64,000 nucleotides of DNA, from contig NC_133156.1 of NCBI RefSeq assembly GCF_040802235.1, forward strand, positions 182,292,351 to 182,356,350. Reading direction: 5' to 3'. Each line of letters begins with the position of its first letter. Position 1 is the first letter of the stretch. The DNA comes from Manis javanica (lineage: Eukaryota; Chordata; Mammalia; Pholidota; Manidae). The translations under genes were made by a program, and so were the position numbers. This document shows, in pieces, positions 22,084 to 32,884 of the stretch. The notes beneath the pieces are model-generated. The model was not told where the DNA came from and ran no database searches. It was given only the letters and a program-made list of their open reading frames with translations.

Positions 22084-23519
22084 CATTAAGACAGGTTTCC
22101 TTCCAGCTACTTCTCTTGAGTCTCCCCGACCTCAGTCACCCTGAGCTCTGAGGCCTGAGGAAGGTTGGGGGTGTTTGGGTGTTGTGGAGTGTGTGCTGTC
22201 TCCTTGGCCCCTGAAAGAACATCAGGCCTCTACTCCATGTAGAAAGATCCCATCTATGCAAGGGACTGTGTCCAGCCAGAAGCAGATGAAGATTCCTCTC
22301 CAGGCCTCCAGGAGGACTGAGGAATGATCCAGAGCAGAGTGTGACCTTGGCTGGTTTTAGCAGGCAAGTGGCAGAGAAATTCTGTGAACAGGATTGCTAG
22401 AAGAGGTTCAAATATGTGTGGCCAGGAGTCCCAGGTGAGGTGGGGTGGGAAGGGTGCAGGGAGTGCTAGAAAGTCCCATCAAAGACGAATGGCAGAATGC
22501 TTGCAGCACAAGAACTGATTTCTTAGGAGTTCAGGGCCCCATTTATATAGGGCCTCTTCCTCCTCCTTCTTACCTTCTCTTGCTGTTTTTTTCTTAGCAA
22601 AATGGGGATTTAGATTGGCACCAGCCAAAAAGTTTGATTGGAGCAAGAAAGATGGCTCAAAACTACCTTAGAGGAGAAGATATGCTCTTTGGACTCTGAC
22701 TTTGCCTTTACTGCATCTTTGCTGGCATGCCAAGGTTGCTTCCAGCCTGGGAATCTATATAGGGAGGCTCCCATCTGCCTCTCCCCGGGTATCCCTGAAC
22801 TTGGCCAGTGCTGAAATGAATATTCTCATTCATTGACAGTGGTAAGGAACCCAGTATGTCGGCACTCCTGGGGACGTGTGGATGACAAAGAGGAAGCATG
22901 GCTGCCATCTGGCTCAGAGAACCTGGAGAGGACAATGATAACACAGAGAGGTCACTAATGGGGGGATTTGGGGTACCACAAGGACCTGCTAATGAGAAAT
23001 TCCTGTTTACTGAGTCCTCCGAACTGCCCCCAACCCGAGGGTCTCACGCCGCAATAGGGAGGGTGTTGCCTCAGCAATACCGGCCCTAAGGGGGTGCAGG
23101 GAGGAGAGGCAAGGGAGGGAAGAGACTGCACCCACCCAAGCCCTCACCTCCACCTCCCTTCCCACGCGGCTCACCAGCCCCAGGACTGGCAGCGGGGCAG
23201 TGGCAGCTCTGCAAGCTGTCATTCACCAGGCCTGTCGTCTGGGGCAGGTGTTTCTAATAAGGGCCCCTTCGGGCTTGCTTCATCCAGGAGGATGTTTACA
23301 AGAAGGTCTGATGAGAAATTGTCTCCAAATGCTGTCTTGTAAGCAAGACATTAAGAAGGGGGAGTGAGTGCCTTGGGCTGTAAGCAAGCAGGGCTCCTGG
23401 AATGGGGCCTGGCCAGTGCTCCCTCCACCCCCCAGTCCTCTTGGCCAGGACTGGCAGGCTGGGGCCTGGGCAGGTCTGGGCCCACTGCCAAGGGTGGTGA
23501 GTGCCATGGGTGTTTGGTT
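22084..23519. other. Unannotated unique sequence
   Basis: No gene or repeat family was recognised. GC-rich short frames overlap on both strands near 23000-23500. Confidence 0.4.
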
Positions 23520-23720
23520 TCAATAAACAAAAGCAATAATGCTGGAAGAACCTCCACAATAAACAGAGACACTGGGGCATCCCAAGCCCTAAAGGCCTTT
23601 TCTCTGACTGTGATCTTTCTTCAGTCCCTCTTCTGCAGGTTGGGGCCCAACAATCGCACGTTTTATTATCACCTAATGAACAATCCACACATCATAAGGG
23701 CCATCTTCCAGGAGAAGCCC
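23520..23720. promoter_or_regulatory. Candidate conserved noncoding stretch
   Basis: Contains a CAATAAACAAAAGCAATAAT stretch (FOX-like TAAACA), a second CAATAAACA at about 23558, and ACAATCGCACGTTTTATTAT at 23650 with preserved CpGs and a HOX-like TTTTATTA. No repeat match. Candidate only. Confidence 0.25.
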
Positions 23721-23810
23721 ATAGAAGGAAGGGAGGTATCCTGTCTCCAGACCTTCACACAGAGTTCTCCAGTGTGATTAAACCCTCTGGGAGGAAGGCA
23801 GGGGATGCGC

Positions 23811-23985
23811 AGTAGAAGTGGCAAACTTTTTCTGTAAGGGCTAAACAGTAAATATTTTTAGTTTTGAGGCGCGCGAAGTCACTGTTGCAACTACTCATGC
23901 CTGCCATTGTTGCAGGAAGGCAGCCACAGGCAATAGGCAGACGAGAGGGCATGGGCAGATTGGATCTGCCAGTCATTTGCTGACT
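23811..23985. mobile_element. hAT-Charlie element, MER58-like
   Basis: GGCAAACTTTTTCTGTAAGG, then TAAACAGTAAATATTTTTAG and GTTGCAACTACTCATGCCTG, a 'CCATTGTTGCAGGAAGGCAG' phrase and CCACAGGCAATAGGCAGACG keep the order of the abundant mammalian 'CGGCAAACTTTTTCTGTAAAGGGCC' hAT element. The MER58 name is from memory. Confidence 0.65.
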
Positions 23986-23999
23986 CTTTATGAATAGAA

Positions 24000-24110
24000 T
24001 CACATGAGTCCCAGAGAGGCGAAGTGACTGACTGAAATCATGCAGCCTGTGGGCAAGTGAGCAGGACCCACGTTCCTGATCCCTCTGCCCAGCAGGTGGC
24101 ACAGATCAGG
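24000..24110 (-). mobile_element. MIR SINE, antisense
   Basis: CCCAGAGAGGCGAAGTGACT then CATGCAGCCTGTGGGCAAGT is the reversed MIR core ('CAGAGAGGTTAAGTGACTTGCCC...CACACAGCTAGTAAGTGG'). Confidence 0.55.
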
Positions 24111-24424
24111 GTGACCCAACTCAGTGTAGCTGACCGAGGTGGTTTCCTGGAGACTTGAACTTGGTGCAAGGGAATTGTACCCCATGGAAGAGGTCAGTAT
24201 GCTCAAAGTTGGAGAGGAATTTGACACTTAGTCAGGTTAGACACACAAATAATAGGAGGAATGTAGCTGGTTGGCATGTCCCTGCTGGGCCAGGACTTCT
24301 GGTACCCCCCCTGTGCTGTGGGGCTAGGACATAAAGGAAGTGAGGAGCCAGGTCAAGGCGCTGCTGCAGCCCCAAGATGATCTCTCCTTGACTACTGTCC
24401 CTGCGTGTGCCAGCTTGCGCAGGG

Positions 24425-25690
24425 TCATAGGCGCTGAGGTGGGAGAAAATGAGGGTGCAGTTGAACTTGGGTAGCTTCTGTGTGGATGGGATTGCAGGTC
24501 CCTTTGGGTGGAGGTGAGGCTGAAAGAGACAGAGTGAGACTGGGTTGGGAAAGTTTTGTGGTGGGTTGGTGTGAGTTCAGGATTTGAAGACCCAGTATAG
24601 CCAGGGGTTCAGTGGGGCTGAGGGAATCAGAGAACATTGGTGGGCTTGGGGCTACCATCAGAGCACCCCTTCTCTGTGAAGGGCAGTATAGGTCGGCATG
24701 GGGTGTTGAGCTTGCAGTCAGGTTGGGGTTAGTGGGGTGTTTGGTTTGGGGTCGCTTCTCTTTGGGCTGGGGTGGGGCTTGAGGGTCAGTGTATGCTGAG
24801 ACAGGGACACTCTGAGGGCAAGTTTGGCGATCACTCTTTGTTGGAGCTGAGGCTGAGGTGAGGTTCTGAGATTAAGAGTATGGCCTTGTTTTGGGGGTCA
24901 GAGTGCCTGGTTTGGGGGTAGCTGGGATTGAGGTCATTTGCCAAGGCTCACAAGGTCTGTGAGTGTTCAGCAAGGGGTGTCTATGCCAGTAGCTCCATTT
25001 AGGTGGTGGGCACCCATGTGAGGCGTGAGATGGGAGTGATGGACAGCGAGTGGGATTGGGGGTCGGTGCACAGTCGGAAAGCTGGCGGCCTCTGTGCTCT
25101 GGTGGATTGGTGTCTTGCTGAGTTGAGAGTGTTAGTATGTGTGCTGTTCCAGGCTGGGGAACAGTACCTATCAGGGGTTGGGCATCACCATATGTGACTG
25201 AGTTCAGAGTGAAATGTGTGGCTGGGCTACAAATTCCAGTGTGGTTGTTTCTGTGGATAGGGATGGAATGGAGGCACTGGTGTGTGGTTGGCTTTGGGGT
25301 GGTCGGTGTGATTTGGGGTCACCTGTGGTTAAGGCTTCAAGATAGAGCTAGACTTGCAGTGTGTGGGTCCTTAGAGTTGTGGTGTTAGATTGGAGGGCCT
25401 GAGGGTCAGTAGGTTTGGGCTGTCACAGTCACCGCCAGGACGGATGAAGCTGGGGAGGAGTGTGAGGAGTCCCAGGGAGGACTCCAGAGAAAGGGAGCCT
25501 TGTAATCAGAGACTCCAAGGCCGAATGGGGTTCAGCCTGCAACTTGGGCTGTGGGCTCCATGTGCAGTGGGGTTTACAGGCTAGCAGGCCCGCAGGCCAG
25601 CATGTGACTGTGAGGTGACACATGGTCACAGGGGTTGGGGATCAGTACCTTGTTTGGGGTGGATAGTTCTGGGTGTGAGGGGTGAAGTTT
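24425..25690. repeat. G/T-rich degenerate repeat tract
   Basis: About 1.27 kb of strand-asymmetric DNA with recurring GGGTCAGTG, GGTTTGGGG, TTGGGGTTAGTGGGG and GTGTGGTTGG words but no fixed period. The opposite strand reads as GACCCC/TAACCCC words similar to 8.4 kb and 56.0 kb. It looks like a decayed minisatellite or an ancient simple-sequence expansion. Frames inside it are not supported. Confidence 0.5.
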
Positions 25691-25829
25691 ACTTGAATAT
25701 TTGAGCGAAAACACCACCCTAAAAGCTACTGTTGTGCTGCCAGCATCCCTGGGTATGCGCTGTCCTGATACTCCAATAGCTTTCTGCTACAGCCCCTGCG
25801 ACTCTGCTTAGCAATGTTGTTTGGCTGTG

Positions 25830-26110
25830 GGACCAGGTTCCATCGTCACCAGACAGGCCAGAAAGGCCTGGTGTCACTGCCCTCAGTGACAGCCCAGCAC
25901 TGGTGGATAAATACCCCAGCTTTGGGTCCTAGCAGGAATGAGCCCCTTTCTTACGGTAGTTCCATGTCCATTAATACACCCCGTGTGGGCTTCCTTCCCA
26001 TCCCCCTTCACGCCCCCATTCCTCTACAGTGCTTCTTGGGATCACAGCCCAAGTAAACGACTTGCCCTCAAGTCCTTGTCTCAGGTTTGCTTCTGGGGAA
26101 ACTGACCTAA
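25830..26110 (+). mobile_element. Old LTR-like or retroelement 3' end
   Basis: The end GGATCACAGCCCAAGTAAAC, then CTCAAGTCCTTGTCTCAGGT and TTGCTTCTGGGGAAACTGAC, follows a mammalian repeat terminus ('AATAAACTACTTGCACCCAAGTCCTTGTCTCAGG... GCTTCTGGGGAACCC'). Family not assigned. A related end is at 61.5-61.67 kb. It interrupts the G/T-rich tract. Confidence 0.5.
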
Positions 26111-26399
26111 GAGAAACATTTTTATAATAAAGCTAACAAAGATACATTATGCAGCACAAATTCCACATGACTTTTCAAGATAAAGCAAAATCCACGATAG
26201 AGGGTGCATGCCTCTGGCAGAGAGGGTACCCTCCCTCACCACCAAAAGGGCTGTAATTTTGGAACCTGGCTCAAAGCCCCAGGGCACAGGAGGCAGGAGG
26301 CAGCCCCTAGGTCAGCACCCCAGGCCCAGGCAGGGTGGAGCATGGACCTGAGAGATGGGGGAGCGAACAGGAGGTGCTGAGCACAGCTGGGCACTTGAG

Positions 26400-26780
26400 T
26401 CGGGGGTCGGCACGTGGCCAGAGTGGAATAAGTGTGCTGCTGGGATTTGGGCTCCTTATGCTGTGTCTTCAGTTGTAGGGTCAGTGGAGGATTGAGGGGT
26501 CTTGGCTTAGGGCTCAGTGATATTAGGGTGGTCCCTATCCTGATGACTTTGTGGGGGCCAATATTCAGCTGCTGTGGGGTGGCCCAGTTTGGGTCATTAT
26601 GTGATGAGTGGGACAACTGAAGCCTGCTGATTGGGGGGATTGGCAAGTAACTGATCTCCAGAGGCCACAGTCATCATGGATTTCCCTGGCAGGTGGGCTG
26701 TGTAATTGATATGGGGGTGCATTGATTCAATGGATTTGGGGGTCAATATTTGAAGCAGTCAGGATCAAAATTTATCCAAG
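26400..26780. repeat. Second G/T-rich degenerate tract
   Basis: GTAGGGTCAGTGGAGGATTG, GGGCTCAGTGATATTAGGGT and ATTTGGGGGTCAATATTTG continue the wording of 24.4-25.7 kb after the intervening retroelement and a C/A-rich spacer. Confidence 0.4.
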
Positions 26781-27189
26781 GGGACTGTGAGCATGGCTGC
26801 CCATCCATACAGCACCTTCCTGTGGATTTTTTATGCCCATCTCTGGGCAGATGCTGCCCTGCAGGGATACAGGGGGTAGGCATGGTGAACAGAGCACAGG
26901 CTGGATCTCAGCCTTCACCTGCCCTCTAGTTGGGGTGCCTTTGGCAGTGACCAACCTGCATAGCTCCATGTAGCAGCCCTGGGTGTGGTTGGGGTCTTTG
27001 AGCAGGGGGTTCCCATAACCGAGCCTTGGCAGTGGCCGTCTCCTCCAGCCCCCTCCCCAGCAGTCTCCTCCAGCTGTCCTGCTCTTCCCAGAGGAAGTGG
27101 GGTGGGTTTCTGCAGTGTGAGCCCCTGCCCCCTGTGAGGCTTGGGAGCTGGCTTCCTGGAGTGAGGGTCAGGGTCAGGGTTCGAGTCCT
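26781..27189. other. Unannotated unique sequence
   Basis: No gene found. A GAGGGTCAGGGTCAGGGTTC run lies at about 27164-27183. Confidence 0.4.
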
Positions 27190-27390
27190 GGCCACGTCGT
27201 ATATGTGTCAGAATGAGCAATGCCTTTTTAGGTCACATATACTTTGGACTTCAACACTGCTTTATGTAGGCCGTAAAATTAATAGGTGGGAACGAGATTT
27301 ATGGGCCCCACTGGGCTGTTCTTTGCTTGTTAGGTTAAACACACTGATTTCCTGGTACAAAAGTGCTTGTTAAAATAATCTCCCCCAGCA
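27190..27390. promoter_or_regulatory. Candidate conserved noncoding stretch
   Basis: AT-richer unique DNA with kept CpGs: TTTTTAGGTCACATATACTT (nuclear-receptor half-site AGGTCA), GGCCGTAAAATTAATAGGTG, AACGAGATTTATGGGCCCCA, and GTTAAACACACTGATTTCCT (FOX-like AAACA). No repeat match. Candidate only. Confidence 0.3.
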
Positions 27391-28114
27391 TGTTCAGAGG
27401 GGATGTATCTGTCTTGTTTGGAGGATGGGGAGAAGGCCATCCCTGCCTCCCTGGCCAGCCCACCTGTCCTAGCTGGCCCCAGCCCCAGCTGTAGACAGGA
27501 TGGATGAACAATGATGTTTCTGGGTGGGGGACTGTCTGGGGAAGGAATGTGCCTCTGTGCAGATAACGCAGAGCCAGATGCGCACCCCCATCACCCCCAC
27601 CCGCCCCGAAGGGCCACCAGCCTTTGTTCCTGACATACCGTAAGAAGACAGACTGGGAGCATATCAGGGAATGTATGGGGGAGGCATGGTGTTGTTGGAG
27701 CAGAGCAGGGGAATGTCCTCTCAGCCGCTTTTGAAGACTTGAAAGTGAGGAATGGAGGTGAGGGGAGAGGTGGGCCCTGCTGCTGAGGGCCTCTCCACTT
27801 CTTCCAGTTCAGTCAGCCTCAGGTGGCCCTGTACTTGCAGGCCTACAGGGCTCCACTCCACATCCCTGCCCACTTTCCCTCACCTCCTACAAGGCCCCAG
27901 GGCTCATGCCCTCTCTGAATGACTCAACCACCCCAGGGGATGGAGACTGTCTTGCCACCCCCTGTCCTAGTGGGGTACCCTCTTCTCCTGGGGTGTGATT
28001 GATGGGGTCACAGGTGGAGAGGAATAGCAGATGTAGAGAACTTCTGGAGCCAGATTGCTCACAGAGGTGCTGGCCTGGGTAGGGCTTGAGTGGGCTTGAT
28101 CCAGCAGACAGCAA
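27391..28114. other. Unannotated unique sequence
   Basis: GC-rich sequence without recognisable genes or repeats. The start of the 252-codon minus-strand frame's non-repeat part lies here but has no domain. Confidence 0.4.
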
Positions 28115-28676
28115 GACAGTGCTGTGAGCAGCCCAGAGACACAGACAGTGCTGTGAGCAGCCCCAGGATACAGACAGTGCTGTGAGCAGCCCCAGGGACA
28201 CAGACAGTACTGTGAGCAGCCCCAGGACACAGACAGTGCTGTGAGCAGCCCCAGGGACATGGACAGTGCTGTGAGCAGCCCCAGGGACACGGACTGTGCT
28301 GTGAGCAGCCCTGGGACACGGACAGTGCTGTGAACAGCCCCAGGGACACAGACAGTGCTGTGAGCAGCCCCAGGGACACAGACAGTGCTGTGAGCAGCTC
28401 CAGGACACAGACAGTGCTGTGAGCAGCCCCAGGACACAGACAGTGCTGTGAGCAGCCCCAGGGGCACAGACAGTGCTGTGAGCAGCCCCAGGGACACAGA
28501 CAGTGCTGTGAGCAGCCCCAGGACACAGACAGTGCTGTGAGCAGCCCCAGGACACAGACAGTGCTGTGAGCAGCCCCAGGGACACGGACAGTGCTGTGAG
28601 CAGCCCCAGGGACACGGACAGTGCTGTGAGCAGCCCCAGGGACACGGACTGTGCTGTGAGCAGCCCCGGGACACAT
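28115..28676. repeat. 29/30-bp minisatellite, 19 copies
   Basis: The unit GACAGTGCTGTGAGCAGCCC plus CAGG(G)ACACA repeats 19 times, hand-counted at 28115, 28144, 28173, 28203, 28232, 28262, 28292, 28321, 28351, 28381, 28410, 28439, 28469, 28499, 28528, 28557, 28587, 28617 and 28647. Units are 29 or 30 bp, depending on one G. All three minus-strand frames stay open through the array because the unit has no stop there. That produces frames of 205, 235 and 252 codons, which I reject as genes. Expected to be length-polymorphic. Confidence 0.97.
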
Positions 28677-28789
28677 CTACAGGGCAGGAAGAAAGGCTCA
28701 GACTAAGCCAACTCCCGACTGGTGCTCAGCCCTTAGTAGGGTCATGAGATGCTTACTGAATGACAGCATGCTCACTGGGGTCTTTCAAG

Positions 28790-29118
28790 TCCTGTACCTC
28801 TACTTCTTTGTTTAAATCTAGCTCATGTTCACCTTCAAAGATTGTATTTACCCTCCTCTAACATACCCCAGGGCCCTGGTTCCATGGAATGTTGGGGTGC
28901 TCACTGAGCTCCATTACTCAGCCCTTCCTCATGCCTTCTGTCCATGTCAGTGCTCCTCTCCTGGACTGGAATCCTCACTGTCCTGTCAGCCAACTGCTCA
29001 GCTTTGGAAGCTCATTTCAACAGTCCTTCCTCTGAGCTCCCAGTACCTTTTGTGTATGATATTTATGGTCATTTCGGTAAAGCACATGACTGACTCCAGG
29101 TCTGCTTCTTTTCTCATT
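28790..29118 (+). mobile_element. L2 3'UTR fragment (sense)
   Basis: ATGTTCACCTTCAAAGATTG, a GGAATCCTCACTGTCCTGTC phrase, GTCCTTCCTCTGAGCTCCCA and GTACCTTTTGTGTATGATAT follow L2 3'UTR wording ('CTCTGAGCTCCCATAGCACTTTG'). The younger L1 lies immediately downstream. Confidence 0.5.
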
Positions 29119-29119
29119 T

Positions 29120-29135
29120 AATTATCACGTGGTCA
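29120..29135 (+). repeat. Left target-site duplication of the L1
   Basis: AATTATCACGTGGTCA matches AATTATCACATAGTCA at 32191-32206 in 14 of 16 positions. The two differences include a CpG transition. This fixes both ends of the L1. Confidence 0.85.
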
Positions 29136-32100
29136 AATAAACAAAATATATAAACCCCTAGCCAAACTTATTAAGAAAAAAAAAGAGAATCTACACACAT
29201 AAACAGAATCAGAAATGAGAAAGGAAAAATCACAACAGATGCCACAGAAATACAAAGAATTATTAGAGAATACTATGAAAATCTATATGCTAACAAACTG
29301 GATAACCTAGAAGAAATGGACAACTTTCTAGAAAAATACAACCTTCCAAGACAGACCCAAGAAGAAACAGAAAATCTAAACAGACCAATTACCAGCAACA
29401 AAATTGAAGCAGTAATCAAAAAACTACCCAAGAAAAAAAAACTCTGGACCAGATGGATTCACCGCTGAATTTTATCAGACATATAGAGAACACATAATAC
29501 CCATTCTCCTTAAAGTTTTCCAAAAAATAGAAGAGGAGAGAGTACTTCCAAACTCATTCTATGAGGCCAGCATCACTCTAATACCAAAACCAGGCAAAGA
29601 CACCACAAAAAAAGAAAACTACAGACCAATATCCCTGATATTCATAGATGCAAAAATACTGAACAAAATATTAGCAAACCACATTCAAAAATACATCAAG
29701 AGGATCATACACCATGATCAAGTGGGATTCATCTCAGGGATACAAGGATGGTACAACATTCAAAAATCCATCAGCATCATACACCACATCAACAAAAAGA
29801 ACAAAAAACACATGATCATCTCTATAGAGGCGGAAAAGCATCCAACAAAATTCAACATCCATTCATGATAAAAACTCTCAATAAAATGGGTACAGAGAGC
29901 AAGTACCTCAACATAATAAAGTCCATATATGACAAACTCACAGCCAACATCATACTTAACAGTGAGAAGCTGAAAGCTTTTCCCTTAAGATCTGGAACAA
30001 GATAAGGATGCCCACTCACCGCATTTTTATTCAACATAGTACTAGAGGTCCTAGCCATGGCAATCAGACAACACAAAGAAATAAAAGGCATCTAGATTGA
30101 TAAGGAAAAAGTCAAACTGTCACTGTTTGCAGATGACATGATATTGTACATAAAAAACCCTAAAGAATCCACTCCAAAACTGCTAGAACTGATATCTGAA
30201 TTCAGCAAAGTTGCAGGATACAAAATTAATACACAGAAATCTGTTGCTTTCCTATACACTAATGATGGACTAGCAGAAAGAGAAATCAGGAAAACAATTC
30301 CATTCACAATTGCATCAAAAAGAATAAAATACCTGGGAATAAACCTAACCAAGGAAGTGAAAGCCCTATACCCTGAAAACTACAAGACACTCTTAAGAGA
30401 AATTAAAGAGGACACTAATTAATGGAAATTCATCCCTTGCTCTTGGGTAAGAAGAATTAATATTGTCAACATGGCCATCCTGCCTAAAGCAATCTACAGA
30501 TTCAATGCAATCCCTATCAAAATACCAACAGCATTCTTCAACAAACTACAACAAATAGTTGTAAAATTCATGTGGAAGCACAAAAGACCCCAAAAAGCCA
30601 AAACAATCCTGAGAAGGAAGAATAAAGCAGGGGGGATCTCACTTCCCAACTTCAAGCTCTACTACAAAGCCACAGTAATCAAGACAATTTGGTTCTGGCA
30701 CAAGAACAGACCCATTGACCAGTGGAACAGAATAGAGAGTCCAGATATTAACCCAAACATACATGGTCAATTAATATATGATAAAGGAGCCATGGATATA
30801 CAATGGGGAAATGACAGCCTCTTCAACAGCTGGTATTGGCAAAACTGGACAGCTACATGTAAGAGAATAAAACTGGCTTACTGTCTAACTCCATACACAA
30901 AAGTAAACTCAAAAGGGATCAAAGACCTGAATGTAAGTGAAGAAACCATAAAACTCTTAAAAGGAAACATAGGCAAAACTCTCTTGAATATAAACATGAA
31001 CAACTTCTTCATGAACATATCTCCATGGGCAAGGGAAACAAAAACAAAAATGAACAAGTGAGACTATATCAAACAAAAAAGTTTCTGTACAGCAAAGAAC
31101 ACCACCAGTAGAACAAAAAGGCATTCTACAGTATGGGAGAATATATTCATAAATGACAGATCCGATAAATGGTTGACATCCAAAATATATAAAGAGCTCA
31201 TGCACCTCAACAAACAAAAAGCAAATAACCCGATTAAAAAGTGGGCAGAGGATCTGAACAGACACTTCTCCAAAGAGGAAATTCAGATGGTCAACAGACA
31301 CATGTAAAGATGGGCCACATTACTAATCATCAGAGAAATGCAAATTAAAACCACAATAAGATATCACCTCACACCAGTTAGGATGGCCACCACCCAAAAG
31401 ACAAACAACAACAAATGTTGGCAAGGATTTGGAGAAAGGGGAACCCTCCTACACTGCTGGTGGGAATGTAAATTAGTTCAACAATTGTGGAAAGCAGTAT
31501 GGAGGTTCCTCAAAAAACTAAACATAGAAATGCCATTTGACCCAGAAATTCCACTCCTAGGAATTTACCCTAAGAATGCAGGATCCCAGTTTGAAAAAGA
31601 CAGATGCACCCCTATGTTTATCGCAGCACTATTTACAATAGCCAAGAAATGAAAACAACCTAAGTGTCCATCAGTAGATGAATGAATAAAGAAGATGTGG
31701 TACATGTACACAATGGAATATTATTCAGCCATAAGAAGAAAACAAATCCTTCCATTTACAACAACATGGATGGAGCTAGAGCGTATTATGCTCAGTGAAA
31801 TAAGCCAGGTGGAGAAAGACAAGTATCAAATGATTTCCCTCATCTGTGGAATATAAGAGCAAAGAAAAAACTGAAGGAACAAAACAGCAGCAGAATCACA
31901 AAACCCAAGAATGGACTAAGAGTTACCAAAGGGAAAGGGACTGGGGCAGATGTGTGGGAAGGGAGTGATAAGGGGAAAAGGGGGCATTATGATTAGCACA
32001 CATAATGTAGTGGGGTGGGGCACAGAGAAGGCATTATAACACAGAGAAGACAAGTAGTGATTCTATAGCATCTTACTATGCTGATGGACAGTGACTGTAA

Positions 32101-32190
32101 TGGGGTATGGGTGGGGACTTGATAATGGGGGCAATCTAGTAACCACAATGTTGCTCATGTAATTGTATATTAATGATACTAAAATAAAAA
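29136..32190 (+). mobile_element. 5'-truncated L1 retrotransposon
   Basis: A 3.05-kb L1 copy on the plus strand. It starts inside ORF2, after the endonuclease domain, and ends with a short A-rich tail (AAAATAAAAA). Target-site duplications of 16 bp flank it. Its 3'UTR runs from 31653 and includes a GATGGACAGTGACTGTAATG phrase and the terminal CTCATGTAATTGTATATTAA. ORF1, the 5'UTR promoter and the endonuclease are missing, so it cannot move on its own. It is the main lineage-informative element in the window. Confidence 0.97.
29160..31652 (+). pseudogene. L1 ORF2 remnant (reverse transcriptase and C-terminus)
   Basis: Encodes the reverse-transcriptase and C-terminal half of L1 ORF2 in three broken pieces: an open RT segment at 30138-30422, then 30471-31061, then 31338-31652. 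The catalytic motif is readable as FADD at 30126-30137, just upstream of [16 protein letters not shown] motif lies near 30717-30740. Stops and frameshifts interrupt it, for example TAA at the QGCPLS-equivalent site near 30002 and TAG before the FADD region. The family-typical Cys/Trp-rich C-terminus ends with IAKK and a stop at 31652. Clearly nonfunctional. Confidence 0.95.
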
Positions 32191-32206
32191 AATTATCACA
32201 TAGTCA
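32191..32206 (+). repeat. Right target-site duplication of the L1
   Basis: Partner of 29120-29135, abutting the L1 A-tail. Confidence 0.85.
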
Positions 32207-32330
32207 GTATTATATCCAACCATAGACAGATGAAAAACCTGATGCCCTGAGACATCTATGAACATCTCCAAGGCCAGCCAGCAGTGAGTGAAGGAGCCAG
32301 GTATGAGCACATAGTCAGCGCCAGCTCCAC
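32207..32330 (-). mobile_element. Probable MIR, antisense
   Basis: ACAGATGAAAAACCTGATGC then CTCCAAGGCCAGCCAGCAGT and GAGTGAAGGAGCCAGG reads as the reversed MIR centre ('ACAGATGAGGAAACTGAGGC... AAGGTCACACAGC... TGGCAGAGCCAGG'). Confidence 0.55.
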
Positions 32331-32499
32331 TCCTGCTGCCTGTGTGAACCTGCCTCCATTGTCTCAGGGCATCAGAACCTTCAGCTGGTGGAACACCTGG
32401 AGCAGGGCTGCTGTCTAGATCACCTGGAGTATCTAGCACCCAGCAGAATGCTAAATGCATAGCAGAAACTCAGCATATGCTTGCAGACTGAGGCGTGGT

Positions 32500-32740
32500 G
32501 TTACATCTGTACAGAGTTTAGAAGCTTGAGTTAGGCTGCCTGGGTTAGAATCTTTGTTTCAGTACTTACTGACTCTGTGGCCTTTGAGCAAGTTACTAAG
32601 CCCCTCTCATATGTAAAATGAGACTAATAATATATTTACCTCATGGAGTTGTTGTGAAGTTTCAGTGAGATGCTCTAAATTGTTTATGACATCACGTGGC
32701 ACATACTACAGGCTCAGTAACTCATTTTACCACCATCCCA
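32500..32740 (+). mobile_element. MIR SINE (sense)
   Basis: Near full length: a GGCTGCCTGGGTTAGAATCT phrase, TACTTACTGACTCTGTGGCC, TTTGAGCAAGTTACTAAGCC, TATGTAAAATGAGACTAATA and TCATGGAGTTGTTGTGAAGT in MIR order. Confidence 0.85.
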
Positions 32741-32884
32741 ACTTACTTGACTCACCTTCTTGTTCTGAAATACTGCCACCTGCTGGTAGGTTCCAGGTGC
32801 AACCACTACATACCAGTGGTGCCCAGAACAAAACAGCCCCTCTGGCACTCAACTTGTTTCCTCCATTTGGGCCATCCTCCCCTC

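Noticed and set aside
27887-28676. Three long minus-strand frames (205-252 codons)
   Set aside because: They are created by a minisatellite whose unit has no stop in any minus-strand phase.
28115-28676. CRISPR-like array
   Set aside because: Units are head-to-tail without unique spacers. The host is a mammal. It is a minisatellite.
30138-31652. Open pieces of reverse transcriptase as a host gene
   Set aside because: They belong to a 5'-truncated, frameshifted L1 ORF2 with target-site duplications.
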